From Trileptium ribeirensis (taxonomy: Eukaryota; Nematoda; Enoplea; Enoplida; Thoracostomopsidae): 64,000 nt of DNA. The notes under the pieces were generated by a model. That model had not been told where the DNA came from. It did no database searches and saw nothing but the letters and a program-made list of their open reading frames with translations. Shown here piece by piece: positions 10,834 through 22,800 of this stretch (its first letter is position 1; the number at the start of each line of letters is the position of its first letter). The DNA lies in assembly GCA_030248225.1 (NCBI GenBank), contig JASANE010017747.1:1-64000 (forward strand), in the 5' to 3' direction. The position numbers and the translations under genes were made by a program.

Positions 10834-13800
10834 CTACAACGTAATATATAAATTATAGTAGAAGCATGTGATTAAAAAGTAAATAATACTAATGTACAGT
10901 ATTCACCTAATTTGATCGATGCTTGTTCGTTATTCGCTCGCTGACTACTTTACTCGAGGTAAAATAATACTTTACTTTGAAAAATGTTGTTTGCTCGCAC
11001 TCATAAGTCGATTGTTGCGAGAACTGCACGTGTTCCGAATACTATGCTATACGTTCATTCGAACTCGTCCACAATAAACCACACTCGAACAGAATGAACC
11101 CACTACTTAGCAGAGCAGCACATTTTTGCGTATTTTGCTCGATCTACCGAGCGCAAAAACCAGTAAGTACTAAGAAATTTGTAATATGAGATTAAAAGTG
11201 AAAGTTACAGTGTCGTGGTAACTATTGGTCGTGGTAACTTGAATTTGGATGGAAATTATTGGAACATCACAAACACAAAGCTACCACGGTGCACAATTAT
11301 CGTTAAATTAAGCTTAATAATTTTTACATATATGAAAAATTGCGAGAATCTAGCGCATATTTATACGTGCCACAAACTAGCAAAAATTCTTGCCCGCAGT
11401 TGGGCTTTGTCTGGGGGAAACCCTTTAATTAGACTAGCTCTGTTTCAACAATATCGAGGATATTGTCCGTTGTGTGATATTTCACATCCTACGTATATAT
11501 AAGTTCAAATAAATAATCAACATCTTATCGTTGTTGGTCAATTTTTTAGTAAAACGGTTTAAATTTTCTATAGACAAACGTTAGAGAATTGCAATGCTGT
11601 AATAAAAACTCACCGATGGTACATAGCATGCGACGCCTCCAATCAATAGTGATAAGCTGTAGACAAATCCCATTGATAACCGCAACACCCAGTTTTGTTT
11701 AATGGCACCAGCTGTCAATAGGTCAATTCTTGCACGATAAAACTAAAACAGATCTTGTATTTTAACGCCTAACAAATCCCTTAAACGTTAATGAGCACAT
11801 CTGGAGCTGATGAAACATCATATATGGTACGCGCAAGTTAGCTTTTCGTGTAAAATCGTACCTATATTTATAATTATTTTTGCAGGCTGGCCACGTACAA
11901 AATATCAAATCCCCAATTTGCCATTTTAAAATCCCGAAATTCCATAAACACGTTCCTTGAAGCACTAAACTCAATAAAATTTTGTGCCTTTGCAGAGTTG
12001 CCGTAAGATGAAGTTTTGTCCTAACAACTACAAGTTAGGAATAAATGAGTTCATTTTAGCATGCTGGATTCTAAGTCACCACCGTCCCTTTTGCTTATGC
12101 GTCCATCCACATTAAGCGCGAAAGCATAAGTTGTTCATTTGTCAAGACAGTTTACGATCTCAAAGCATATTTTCGAGTAAAAATCCCATTGCACCTTATG
12201 CACGCCGAAATGATTAGCGTTAAAGTTAGTGACCGCGAATACTTTCAAACGCTATTCCACTCTATAATAGTATTACACCCTTATTGTCCGCAAACTCTGG
12301 CACGCTTTTCAGCATAATCCTTAGATGATCGTAAATAACCGCACGAATTCGGTAATGTGCGTGTACGCCATTTGCGCTCGTGCATCATAAAATCAACGTA
12401 CACGTTATCAAAACTGGGAATACTAAAGGTAAATTTCTAACTACAAATTTTCACACGAATCATTTTGTGCTTTTGATGAAATGAGCAGCCATGTTGTGCG
12501 CACCTAAAGTAGACTCGAGCACTATTAATGTTTTTGAGCGACAGCACAGACGTCGACATCTCATAACGAGTCTGTTTATTATTTTCTGAGATATCGCTTT
12601 ACTTATTTTGCCGTCTTCCATGCTACATGGAGTCAGTTCGAGTTCCCAACATTTTTTAACGCTGTTGACACAACAGTCTTGTGAATCAATTCAGTTTTTT
12701 TATGTTAAAATCTAATTATTCACTAAAAACTTATGAGATGACGTCCAACACTATGCCCTAAGCTACTAAAATTTCGCGCTAATTCTTAGAATTAAAATCC
12801 TGATTTACTTATGAAGTCACATTTCATAACAGCACTGCCAAACATTGCATGAGACAGAGGTTGATAATATTGCTTAAATTGTTATACTTAAAACCAGCAA
12901 GTTGCAGACGTAAAGTGAAACGCAGACTCACGTCATATAGCAGTACATAATAGAACGGCCTTTGATTACATTCCAATTTCGCTATGTTGAACGAAATCTA
13001 ACGAAATTCTATTAATCATAAACTACCGACATTTTATTAATCGCTGGCAATAATAATTTATTATATTAAGTGATCACATATAATACTAATGGATACCTTA
13101 GCATTTGCAATACCAAACAACGCAACCATTAGCGGAAGAAGTAGAAGAGGATCCGGAACCAGTAAATTGGGAAACCACAATAAACCCTCGGAGGCTAATG
13201 ATGGCGCTAGCACTTCTGACGAGACTGACGAACCAGTGACTCGTGCTAAAAATCACCAAAACAAAAATACGAACAACGCCGTGTCACATAAAGATGTTTG
13301 CAGCTACAGTAAAATTACCCCAATAATAACGACATAATGATATGCGAATATTTTTTCAAGAGTTCATGGTCACCACATTACACATTATGATTATCCTCAC
13401 ACTGTTGATTATATGTCTATCTCGCTAAATAACACTTCTTCAATAATTACCATTTTGCAAGTAAGAAAACTATTAGAAATTTCCAACTTACACAATAATA
13501 CGCATTGCTTAATCGATAAACCGAAAAAACAAATAATTACTTAGATAATAAAGCAGTTTATTATTTAGCACAAACGTACCGTGGAATACTCACCAAAAAA
13601 ATTTTTTACTATTAAATAGTTTAAATACTATTTTACTATTAAATATTTTAAAAATTTTGTAGAATGTCTTAAATGCAATCAGTTTGCGAGACAGCAAAAA
13701 TCCGTTTTACAGTAAGCAGCTGAGAAATAACGTACAGTACTCAACAAAAATAAATGCTGTTCGTTTGTTGTCAAATAGAATGTCACTTCAAAAAAAATTT

Positions 13801-16800
13801 TTTTAAATTTTGTTGAAAGGTGTTTGAATTACGTTTCAGGTTGTTAGATAATTTTAAGCGAGTTTTTAACGTTTGTTCGCGAGTTGTTCGAAGTTTGTTT
13901 GAGGATAGGTAAATCTCGTTCGACTTCTGTTAATTGTTTGTCCGTTCGAAACATGACAGTACAGTGAGCAATGTATATTATATGAGACTAAACCTAACTT
14001 GAGGCCAATAAAAAATTTTTAACGTAAATGGTTCCGGCATGGTTTTTTGCCTTTTGCCCAACCGCAGGCAGAACGCGATCCTCGCCGGAACCCAAAGTTC
14101 TTTGATTGTCTGAAACCTACAAATTTAGTTGTGAATTTTCGCCATTTTACTGAAAAAATGTCAAAAAAATAAACTCACAAAACAAAAAGACGGATCCACT
14201 TAAGTTGCGAAGTGCAAACGAAGTAAATAACCAAATCGGAAGTTGCACAAATATAAGAATTATTCCGCGCGCCGGATGACAATTGTGCTCGATGTATAAC
14301 TTTCGTTTCATTTCTGCAAGCTGAAATTTATAAAAATAATTAATTGCATATTCGGTTTGCCAACAAACTCACAACAGCATACAGTCAATGTTTGTTTCAG
14401 CTGGACATTGATTAGTTATAGACTAAGGCTCAAAAAAACCAGAATTAATACAACAGTTATTGCTCGTTATCACTATTTACACAATAAAATATGTGAATTT
14501 TGTTCGACACAGAAGGAACATGATTATGATGTCGCCTAAAATCGATCGAAATTATGTCAGAAGTGATTCGTAGACATCAATTTCTTCAAACAGAGCTTGT
14601 TACAGATTCTTTTGGAAAAGTGGTTTAGGGCAAGGGTTTTTTTGGGTCCACAGGTGGGTCTGGACGCAAATATTTTTACATGGACCCAAAAAATTTTGCT
14701 GAACCCAGGACAGTTTCGAATTCGGAGACAAAGGGTTTGCTAATAAATTTGACGTTGGCTTTGCGTTTGCTTTGGATCACACGTATTATGAAAATAACAT
14801 AAATACCAGTCGTAGTGGAACTACATTTTTTGAGCGGAGCGACGGCATTAGTAATATGAACGTTCTCAATGTCTTGGCAATATATTATTACCTAGACAAC
14901 AATGAGTAAATGAAAGAATAGTTTTATTCCGTTCGAACGAAAAGCAAGACAAAGGAAGTCACGTGGATTATACAGCATGGTGATGAATGGCAATCGAATA
15001 ACTAGACGAAAACCCCATGGTGTATACCGTTAAAATGACTGTACGACCAATAATTAAACTGTTATGAGCTTAATTAGGGTGTTAATTAGCTAATTAGCAA
15101 GTTGACAAGTTGCCCAACTTCTAAAATATCAGGTGCACATTCTCACATGTTAAGCTTTCAAACAAAAAAAGTTTTTTGAAATAGGTTCAGTGGTTCTTGA
15201 GATCCACGAAAGATTAACGGACGAACGAACGGACAGACGAACGGATATCGACTTTTTTGCTCCCAGACAGTAAATAAAAACGCTTCGCTCGGTCGCCTCG
15301 CTTCGCTCAATCAACGTACGGAATCATAGGCAAATTAACACAGTCTAAAAAGATATACAAAATTAGTTACCGTGCTGGAACTAAACAAACCACAGATGCT
15401 GTGCACCTGATAAAGGCGTGCATGAAATTTGGGCCAATCTATGCAGTTGTACATAGGTGGTGTAAATTATGTATAGCTATGTAATTACGTTTCTTTATTG
15501 TGTAAAAATTCGTGAAATACTCGAGCCAAAAATTGTAAATCTGGATCCAGCATTTAATGTCTAGATCCAAAAGAAATTTACTGGACCCAAGCTGGACCCT
15601 GGGTCCGTTTTAAAAAATACCCTGAGTGTAAGTACATTTTTCAATCCCGAAACATAAGCTATGTCTGGTCACGTTACAAACAAATTTAACTATATCGGCA
15701 AACGTTGCATGTTAGTCAGCAGTGCATTGTTGCTATAATATCGGCTAATACACACTGTGGCAAAGTTGGCAACGCAGAACGAGACTAATGTTCAGTGACA
15801 TATTCCAACAGAACAGAACACTATGCTCCTGTTAAATGTGCCTAGAGAAACGGCACTGACGACACTGAAAGCAGATTTGTCAAAAGTTTAACTAACAGCT
15901 CCATAATGCACATAATAAACCGAGTATAGTTACCGTTTCACCTGTATATTCTTAGCTGACGATCTGCGAATTGTGTTTCGGATCACTCGATTTGGTTGCT
16001 GACGCCGAAGCTCAAATTCGAATCGATCTACAAAAAGCAAACACACGGTCTACAGCTTTTAGTTATTCGCACAGTGAGGGGAAATGGAGCAATAGGGCTT
16101 ACTCAGTTGCAGCAGAATCCACAAGTACTATTCCGATGTCCAGGAGCCCGCAATATCAGCTATGCTCGACTTGTTTTCAATAATTGACCTGGACGAATAG
16201 TATTGTAGGCGCAATTTACGAAGACAATAATTGGTATATGGGCACCGTAATTTTAACCGACAAAGCCACTTATTTGGATGACGTTTGCGTTGAATTCATG
16301 CGTCCACTTATCAAAGCTGATAGTAAGACTGAAGGGCAACGAGTTCATGTTCCCAGAAGCAACGTTTTGAAAATCAAAACGCTCCGTGTTGCTCAAAAAC
16401 CTTCTGACTAGTAAGCAAAAATCATTGTTTTACGTTGGTTGTTTCCTAATTTGACTGATTCCACTGGGTGTATATGCAGCCGGATGTTAAATTTTCGACA
16501 GTGCCATAAGGCGTATGTCGGAATAGTAGCTATGTCTCCAAATTTTTTGTATCCAAAAGTGTCATAAATCTTCGATATATTTATATACTACAAAAAATAA
16601 ATAGGGGTACCACTGGCCTATATGAGCAAATAATGGTCTTTTCAATAGCAAACATTATATCACGACGGTATTTTAAAGTGGCGTTCAATTTTCAAGTGGC
16701 CATAACTCGAAACTGTACATTTTGAGATACGTCCTTTGCCACTGTCACCAACTTAGTTAATTTAAAGAGTCACAACACGATCTGAGATCAAAATTTGGGA

Positions 16801-19800
16801 CCTGTTAAACCAGGTAAAATCTAATATTTGGACCAAAAAGGGTGGCTGATTCACCAATTTCATAGATACAACCATTAACCCACGTTATCCCATAAGTATA
16901 TACAAAAAATGCCCAAGACCTTTTTGATATCTCACCGTAATAGACTGTTCTGGGCTCTCTATTCGCTGAAAATCTTGCGAGGGGCATGAACCAGAGGATC
17001 CCCATGGTTCCGAACCGGAAGGGCGCCCGATTTTGCCAGGGGGCATTTTGCCAAGAGAAAAACGGTAAAAAATCATGTCAGAAACACTGCCAAAACGCTT
17101 TTGATGGAGAGAAAAAGCGATTTTGATGCAAATTTTGAAAAAATTTTCGAAATTTTTGGCTTCAGAACGGTATTTTAGTACAAATTTTTTGCACTTTGGA
17201 CCGATTGAAAACTAAAAAATTTTCCCGGATGCGGTGAACAAGGGGAGCCCAAAATTTTACCAGAGGGCATGAACCGGGGGCACCTGTCTTGAACCAGGGG
17301 GAACCGAAAAATGCCAGGGGCCAACCCCCCCCCATTTGTACAGCCCAGCTGTTATACCCCGAATATAGAAAAATTTGTAATCAGCACCTAAATCAGCATC
17401 CCTGTACTTCAATATATCACGAGTAAAACGTAAGTTTTAGGCCAAGTTTTGTGGCAGCATAGCAGAATCGCCAATACCGCCAATTTTTTTTATCTTCCGC
17501 AAGAAATGATATAGTGAGTAGGAATAATGATTGCCCTGTATCAATTGTTTAATTTTCAGTAAAATAAAAAACTAAAATCGCAAAATCTTCAATTTGGGTG
17601 TACACGCTCATCTGTAAAGATACTAAAACATAAATATCCTCCTAAGCGGGCGACCCGAAAACAAATCCCACGCAAATTTTATCACTTGTTGGCTATGTCG
17701 AACTGAAAACACTCTCGCATTCCACAGAAGAAACGAGGCGATACATTGTGGTTTCTCTTTGTTTCACTCACAAATGCACCTGGCAGTAGTTTGTGGGTTC
17801 TCTCCGAGAAACGACGATATTGCGTGCTCAAAGCAGCTAAATGGTTTTGTGTTTGAAAGAACTAATTTGGAAGATAAAGAATCCTGAAGAATGCAAAATA
17901 CCTTGACGGTCATATATACCCGTGCATAGCTCGGTCGTACACCAAGCAATCAAGCAAGAATGCATCACATTATTGTAATAATTGCTTCCAATCACCCATA
18001 TCTGAGATGCAATGAGCAGGGAGTAACCAAAATTCCGGTTCCGGTTACGGCTAATTTTTGCCGGAATCGAGGTCCCGGTTTCATGTCTTTTTGAAGGATG
18101 TTTCATGTCTGCATAGTGTATTTTGCAATTCCAGACAAAACTAACTAAACCGTAGCTAAGACACTATTCTTGATGCTATTTGTATACAAAACGAAACACA
18201 TTGTCTTTGTGTTCGCTACAGACACCGTAGTTTAGCTCTCTTAATTTCTCAATAGAAATTTTCGACTTCTACTAAACAGTATATAAGGCAGAAACACGCA
18301 ACGCTAATTAATCGATCAGTTTTTGAACTAGATACTACGTAGCCGCCCATAATTTTTAGTGTGCCGTTATTTAAGTTACAACCCCAAATATCTTGCTTAG
18401 TAACATGCGACAGACTGTGCTGCGGAATGTATCTTTATCAGTTGATTCACATATATTGTTAGTCAAAAATTTCTCTAAATATTGCTGAGGACTGTCTATC
18501 AATAGTAGTTCACCCGGTGACGGGAACTGGGAGAGCGTGGTTACTGTGTGTTCATTCTTCTTCTTATCTTATCTTATAGCGTTATCGGCGATACGGCAGT
18601 GATGCTGATCCCGATGTAGCTGCTCGTGACACGTCTCTGATGATAGCTCGCCATTGATGTCGATCGTGGGAGGCGAGTACTGCTGCAGGAATATCGAAAT
18701 GTAAACGACTAACGTCTGTTTTGACTTGGTCTACCCAGCGTTTGCGTGGGGCATTCCGAGGCATTTTCCAGTCGATTGGGCAGGCGCTCGTCAGTAGTTG
18801 GTGTGGAGTTCTGCCTGGTGGCATTCGATGTACATGACCGAACCACCGCAATCTCGTAGTGCGTATCAGATCATGAATCATAGGTTGGTTGCAGCATTGC
18901 CGTCGTACATCCTGGTTGCGCACGCGATTCCTCAGCATCAAACCAGCAATTGACCTCAAACATCGCGTCTGAAATACTTCCAGCTTTCGAAGGTCTTCGG
19001 CAAGCATTGTCCACGATTCTGACCCATATAGTAGAGTTGGTGTTACGATAGCGTTGAATACACGCATTTTTGTGTTGAGACACATCTCGACGTGACCATA
19101 ACACCTTTTGTAGTTTTCCAAAAGCAGCTGACGCTCTGCCAATGCGTCGGTTGATATCGTCTCTGGCATTAATGATATTGTTCGATACTGTGGCGCCTAA
19201 GTATGTAAAATTATCCACACTTTCTATTGGTAAGCCACGTAGTGTCAGAACTGGTTTGTTAGAAAAGCCATCACCTTGGTTTTCGTGTTACTGATACATA
19301 ATCGTAGTTTACATGCAGTGCTATCCAACGCGTCTAGCGTAGCTTGTGCACTAGCAGAGTCTTCAGAGAATAAAACTAGGTCATCGGCATAGTCTAAGTC
19401 GAGAATGCCAATATTATTGCCCAATTGGAGAGGTGTAGCTGAGTGTTCAACTTTGTGCATTATCCAGTCTATTACAACGTTAAACATTATAGGGGACATA
19501 ACGCAGCCCTGTCGCACTCCTGTTGTTATTTCGAAAGGTTCCGACTTTTCGCCGTATACCTTCACACTGCACTTGGCACCCTCATACAGGTTTTGTATGA
19601 TGCGGATGAACTTTGAAGGAAGGCCGTCCGCAGCTAGCGCTTTCCAGAGTGATTGACGATGAACACTGTCGAATGCAGCGGCGAAATCGACAAAGGTAGC
19701 GAGAAACGGTTTTCCGTATTTCAGACGTCGCTCTATCACCTGTCGAACGCAGAATATTTGAACATTGCAGCTGCGACCTACACGAAATCCGGCCTGTTGT

Positions 19801-22800
19801 TCGCGTGTATTTGACTCCCGTAAAGGCAGGATCCGCTTTCGCAGAATTGACATGAAAAGTTTACTAGATACAGATAGTAAACTAATCCCCCTATAGTTGT
19901 CACATATCTGCCGACTTTTCTTCTTGTGTACAGGGACTACATCAGCGTCACGCCAGTCCTGTGGTACGTTTTCACTGGTCCAGACGTCGCTTATGATTTG
20001 ATCAAGTTGTTTTATTACTTGATCGCCACCAGTCTGCAGCATTTCCGCATAGACATCATCACAGCCGGCAGATTTTTTTACGTTTCAGAGCTGCAGCGGC
20101 AGTTTTGACTTCAGCTAGATTTGGTGGATTTGTGTTAATAGCGACATCTGTTACAGCTGTATGTAGATCTAGGTCGAGGTCCAACTCTGGAGGGTTCGGA
20201 CGGTTGTACAAGTCTTTGAAATGTTGACGCCAACGATCCAATTTATCAGCAGTCGTGCGTAGTACTGTTCCAGTGCAGTTAAGTATGGTTTCACTGACTG
20301 GTTGGCGAGATGCTGTGATTGATTTTAAAGTTGAGAAAAGCTTCTGGTGATGCCCATTTATGTTTGCACGCTCTATTGGCGCGGCCTTTTCGTTCCACCA
20401 GGATTCCCGGTCTTTCTTTAGACTGCGTTTGATTTCACGGCACAGAAATTGATGTCGTGGTTTGTTTGTTTGCTTACATGCACGCCTTTCGTCGACTAGT
20501 TCCAGTGTTGCATTGCTGATCCATGGTTGCGTTCGACGTCGCGGTTTTGGGCAGACCTTTTGCGCTGCTGAAACCAAAACATCGCGAAATTCAGTCCACG
20601 AGCAGCCATGAGACAGCATTGAGAACCGATTTTCACATTCCATCGTAAAAGCATTGCCTACCGCGGAGTCAGAAAGTGCTGTGACGTTGGGTCGTGCTTG
20701 CAGTCGTTCCTTGCGGCATCGCAGTTTCAGTTGGATGGTAGCTGCGACTAGGTGATGATCTGAGCCAATATCGGCACTGCGCATTACTTTGACGTTTTTC
20801 AGCGAAGTACCGAAGCGCCGCGAAATGAGCACATAGTCAATCATTTTCTTTGTGAAGCCGTCATTACACATCCATGTGTCGTATTGGCATAGTTTGTGGC
20901 GGAACCAAGTATTGCCTATGCCAAGTCTGTGACAGGCTGCAAGCGAGAGAAGCCGCAAACCGTTGTCGTTTAAGATACCGCGGCCGAAATTACCTAGTTC
21001 ACGTTCCCAACCACGCCGGTCACTCCCAACTTCAGCATTGAAATCTCCTAACACAAGGAGTAGTCGGTTTCTCACTGAAGATAGGCATGAAGACAAAGCG
21101 TCATAGAACCTGTCCTTAGAGTCATTGTCAGTGTGTTCATTGTGTATTTGGAGGTTCGAAAATTAATACCAACATACACCGGCAGTACATTAAAAGAAAC
21201 AGTAGCTGTAATTTACAGCACATCTTAGTCGTTTCTTCTTACAAGCGTGGAAAAGGTGGTACCAACAAGCTAAATGGAGTTATAGGTGGCGTCACGAAAC
21301 TGCCGAATCATGACAGCTGCCCAATCTGTATTTTTAAATTAGTTCCACGACACACGTAGGTGTTAAGAGGCTATTTGGTCGCATATGTTGTAGAGACTGG
21401 TGAAGCCAAACCCCGTGCTGAGACATTTTGGAAACAATTAGCTGGGCAATTTGTGGGTGCTTGCTGCATGATTTTTCTAAACATACACGACTTGTTATTG
21501 ATAACCTTAAAACATAACAGCGCAAGCGGTAACAATCTGAATTACAAAATCCCAACTTTCAAGAAAATTATAATTTTAAGGAAATTTTTTTACATTGCTT
21601 GCCAAAAGTGCTGCCTACGACGTAAGTACAGTAGCGTTAAACATAGACAGCCATCCAACTCGCGTGAAAAATCTATAGCTTCGTCTAACCACAACTAATT
21701 GCAAAAATGCTCAATTTGATAAATTTGTAGTAAAAATTTAACATTATAGCCCCATACAGTACCTCACAGGCACAAATGACACACCCAGATGAATTTAACA
21801 GAAAGAAACTATACTATTCAACCAATAAAATAACTCTATATGCCCATCGTGCACCACCAACAAACAAAATGCTTAATATTTCTTTTTATTTTACCTTATT
21901 GAGAACACCCGGTTCCGGCTCCGGCAAAAAATTTAAGTTCCGGTTCCGGCTAATTTCGGTGTTGGTTACTTCCTAGCACTAAGTCAACAAATAAATCCTG
22001 CTAGGTCGTCCAAACTTTTTACCTCAACCAGAATTGTTTATATGTGAAAGTGGTGCAGCGACTGCGGAACAACAACTGACATTCATATTTTCCAACAGAA
22101 ATCGGCTTTTGTTTCTGTCGATTTAGACCGGTTGCAGTTCAAGGGGTAACTACATACCTATATTGTGCTTAAGAATCGGTTGAAGTCTTGCCAATTTGGT
22201 AACCGAACGTTCACGTTCAACCACCAACGGGAACATTAACAGTTTGAATAGTACCGTTGCTGAGACTAAAACATATTTAAAATTCTAAATTTACAATACA
22301 TATTAACATTGAGCAAAATATATCACAAATAGCATAAACTGAAAACTATAAAACATATATATTTGTAAAAAATACGGTTTTCTGCACTGCTGCAAAGGTG
22401 CCGGCAAAAACAAGTACATATATATAACTAGTATGTTGCGAGCAAGCTTGGTTATATAAACTGTTATGTGTAATCTGACGTATTTACCTATTTAAAACAA
22501 ACATGTGGTACTCTTGAATACTTACAATGCTGGTCTGTTAGGAGTTAGTCCACATGTTATGCGTGCAACAAATACTAGCTTAGCTGATGGAACAGAAAAC
22601 AACGCTTAACCAAATAAGTGACGACAGACGAATTTTTTCGGTAAATTTGGTTCACGAACGGTTTACTTTAAGCACACTGATATGGTCGGGTATCAGGTCT
22701 AGATGGCCACACCATCGTATTCAAGGTACCAAAAAACTATATATAGCGTCCTAAATGTCCTGAAAGTAATATTATAACCAAGCAACTGAGGACAGACTGT

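Larger units (their letters stand above)
18017..21975. mobile_element. hAT-type MITE (family 2), split by the LINE
   Basis: The left end reads CAGGGAGTAACC followed by several CCGGTTCCGG-like runs. The right end, read in reverse complement, is TAGGAAGTAACC followed by the same type of CCGGAACCGG runs. Flanking 8-mers GCAATGAG and GCACTAAG agree at six of eight positions, as expected of an old hAT-type duplication. Without the nested LINE the element would be about 1.35 kb. No transposase is visible. Confidence 0.6.

Noticed and set aside
12480..12700. Minus-strand 70-codon open stretch in a COX18 intron as a further exon
   Set aside because: No acceptor gives an open phase-compatible frame, and the peptide does not resemble the insertase.
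13089..13337. Plus-strand 82-codon ORF
   Set aside because: It overlaps COX18 exon 5 in antisense; the minus strand carries the conserved GLLWFP and DPLLLLPL sequence.
21940..22060. 33-nt extra COX18 exon after a TTCCGCAG acceptor
   Set aside because: It would fit phase 1 to 1 but encodes an unrelated peptide, and the 17772-17836 exon fits length, phase and position better.
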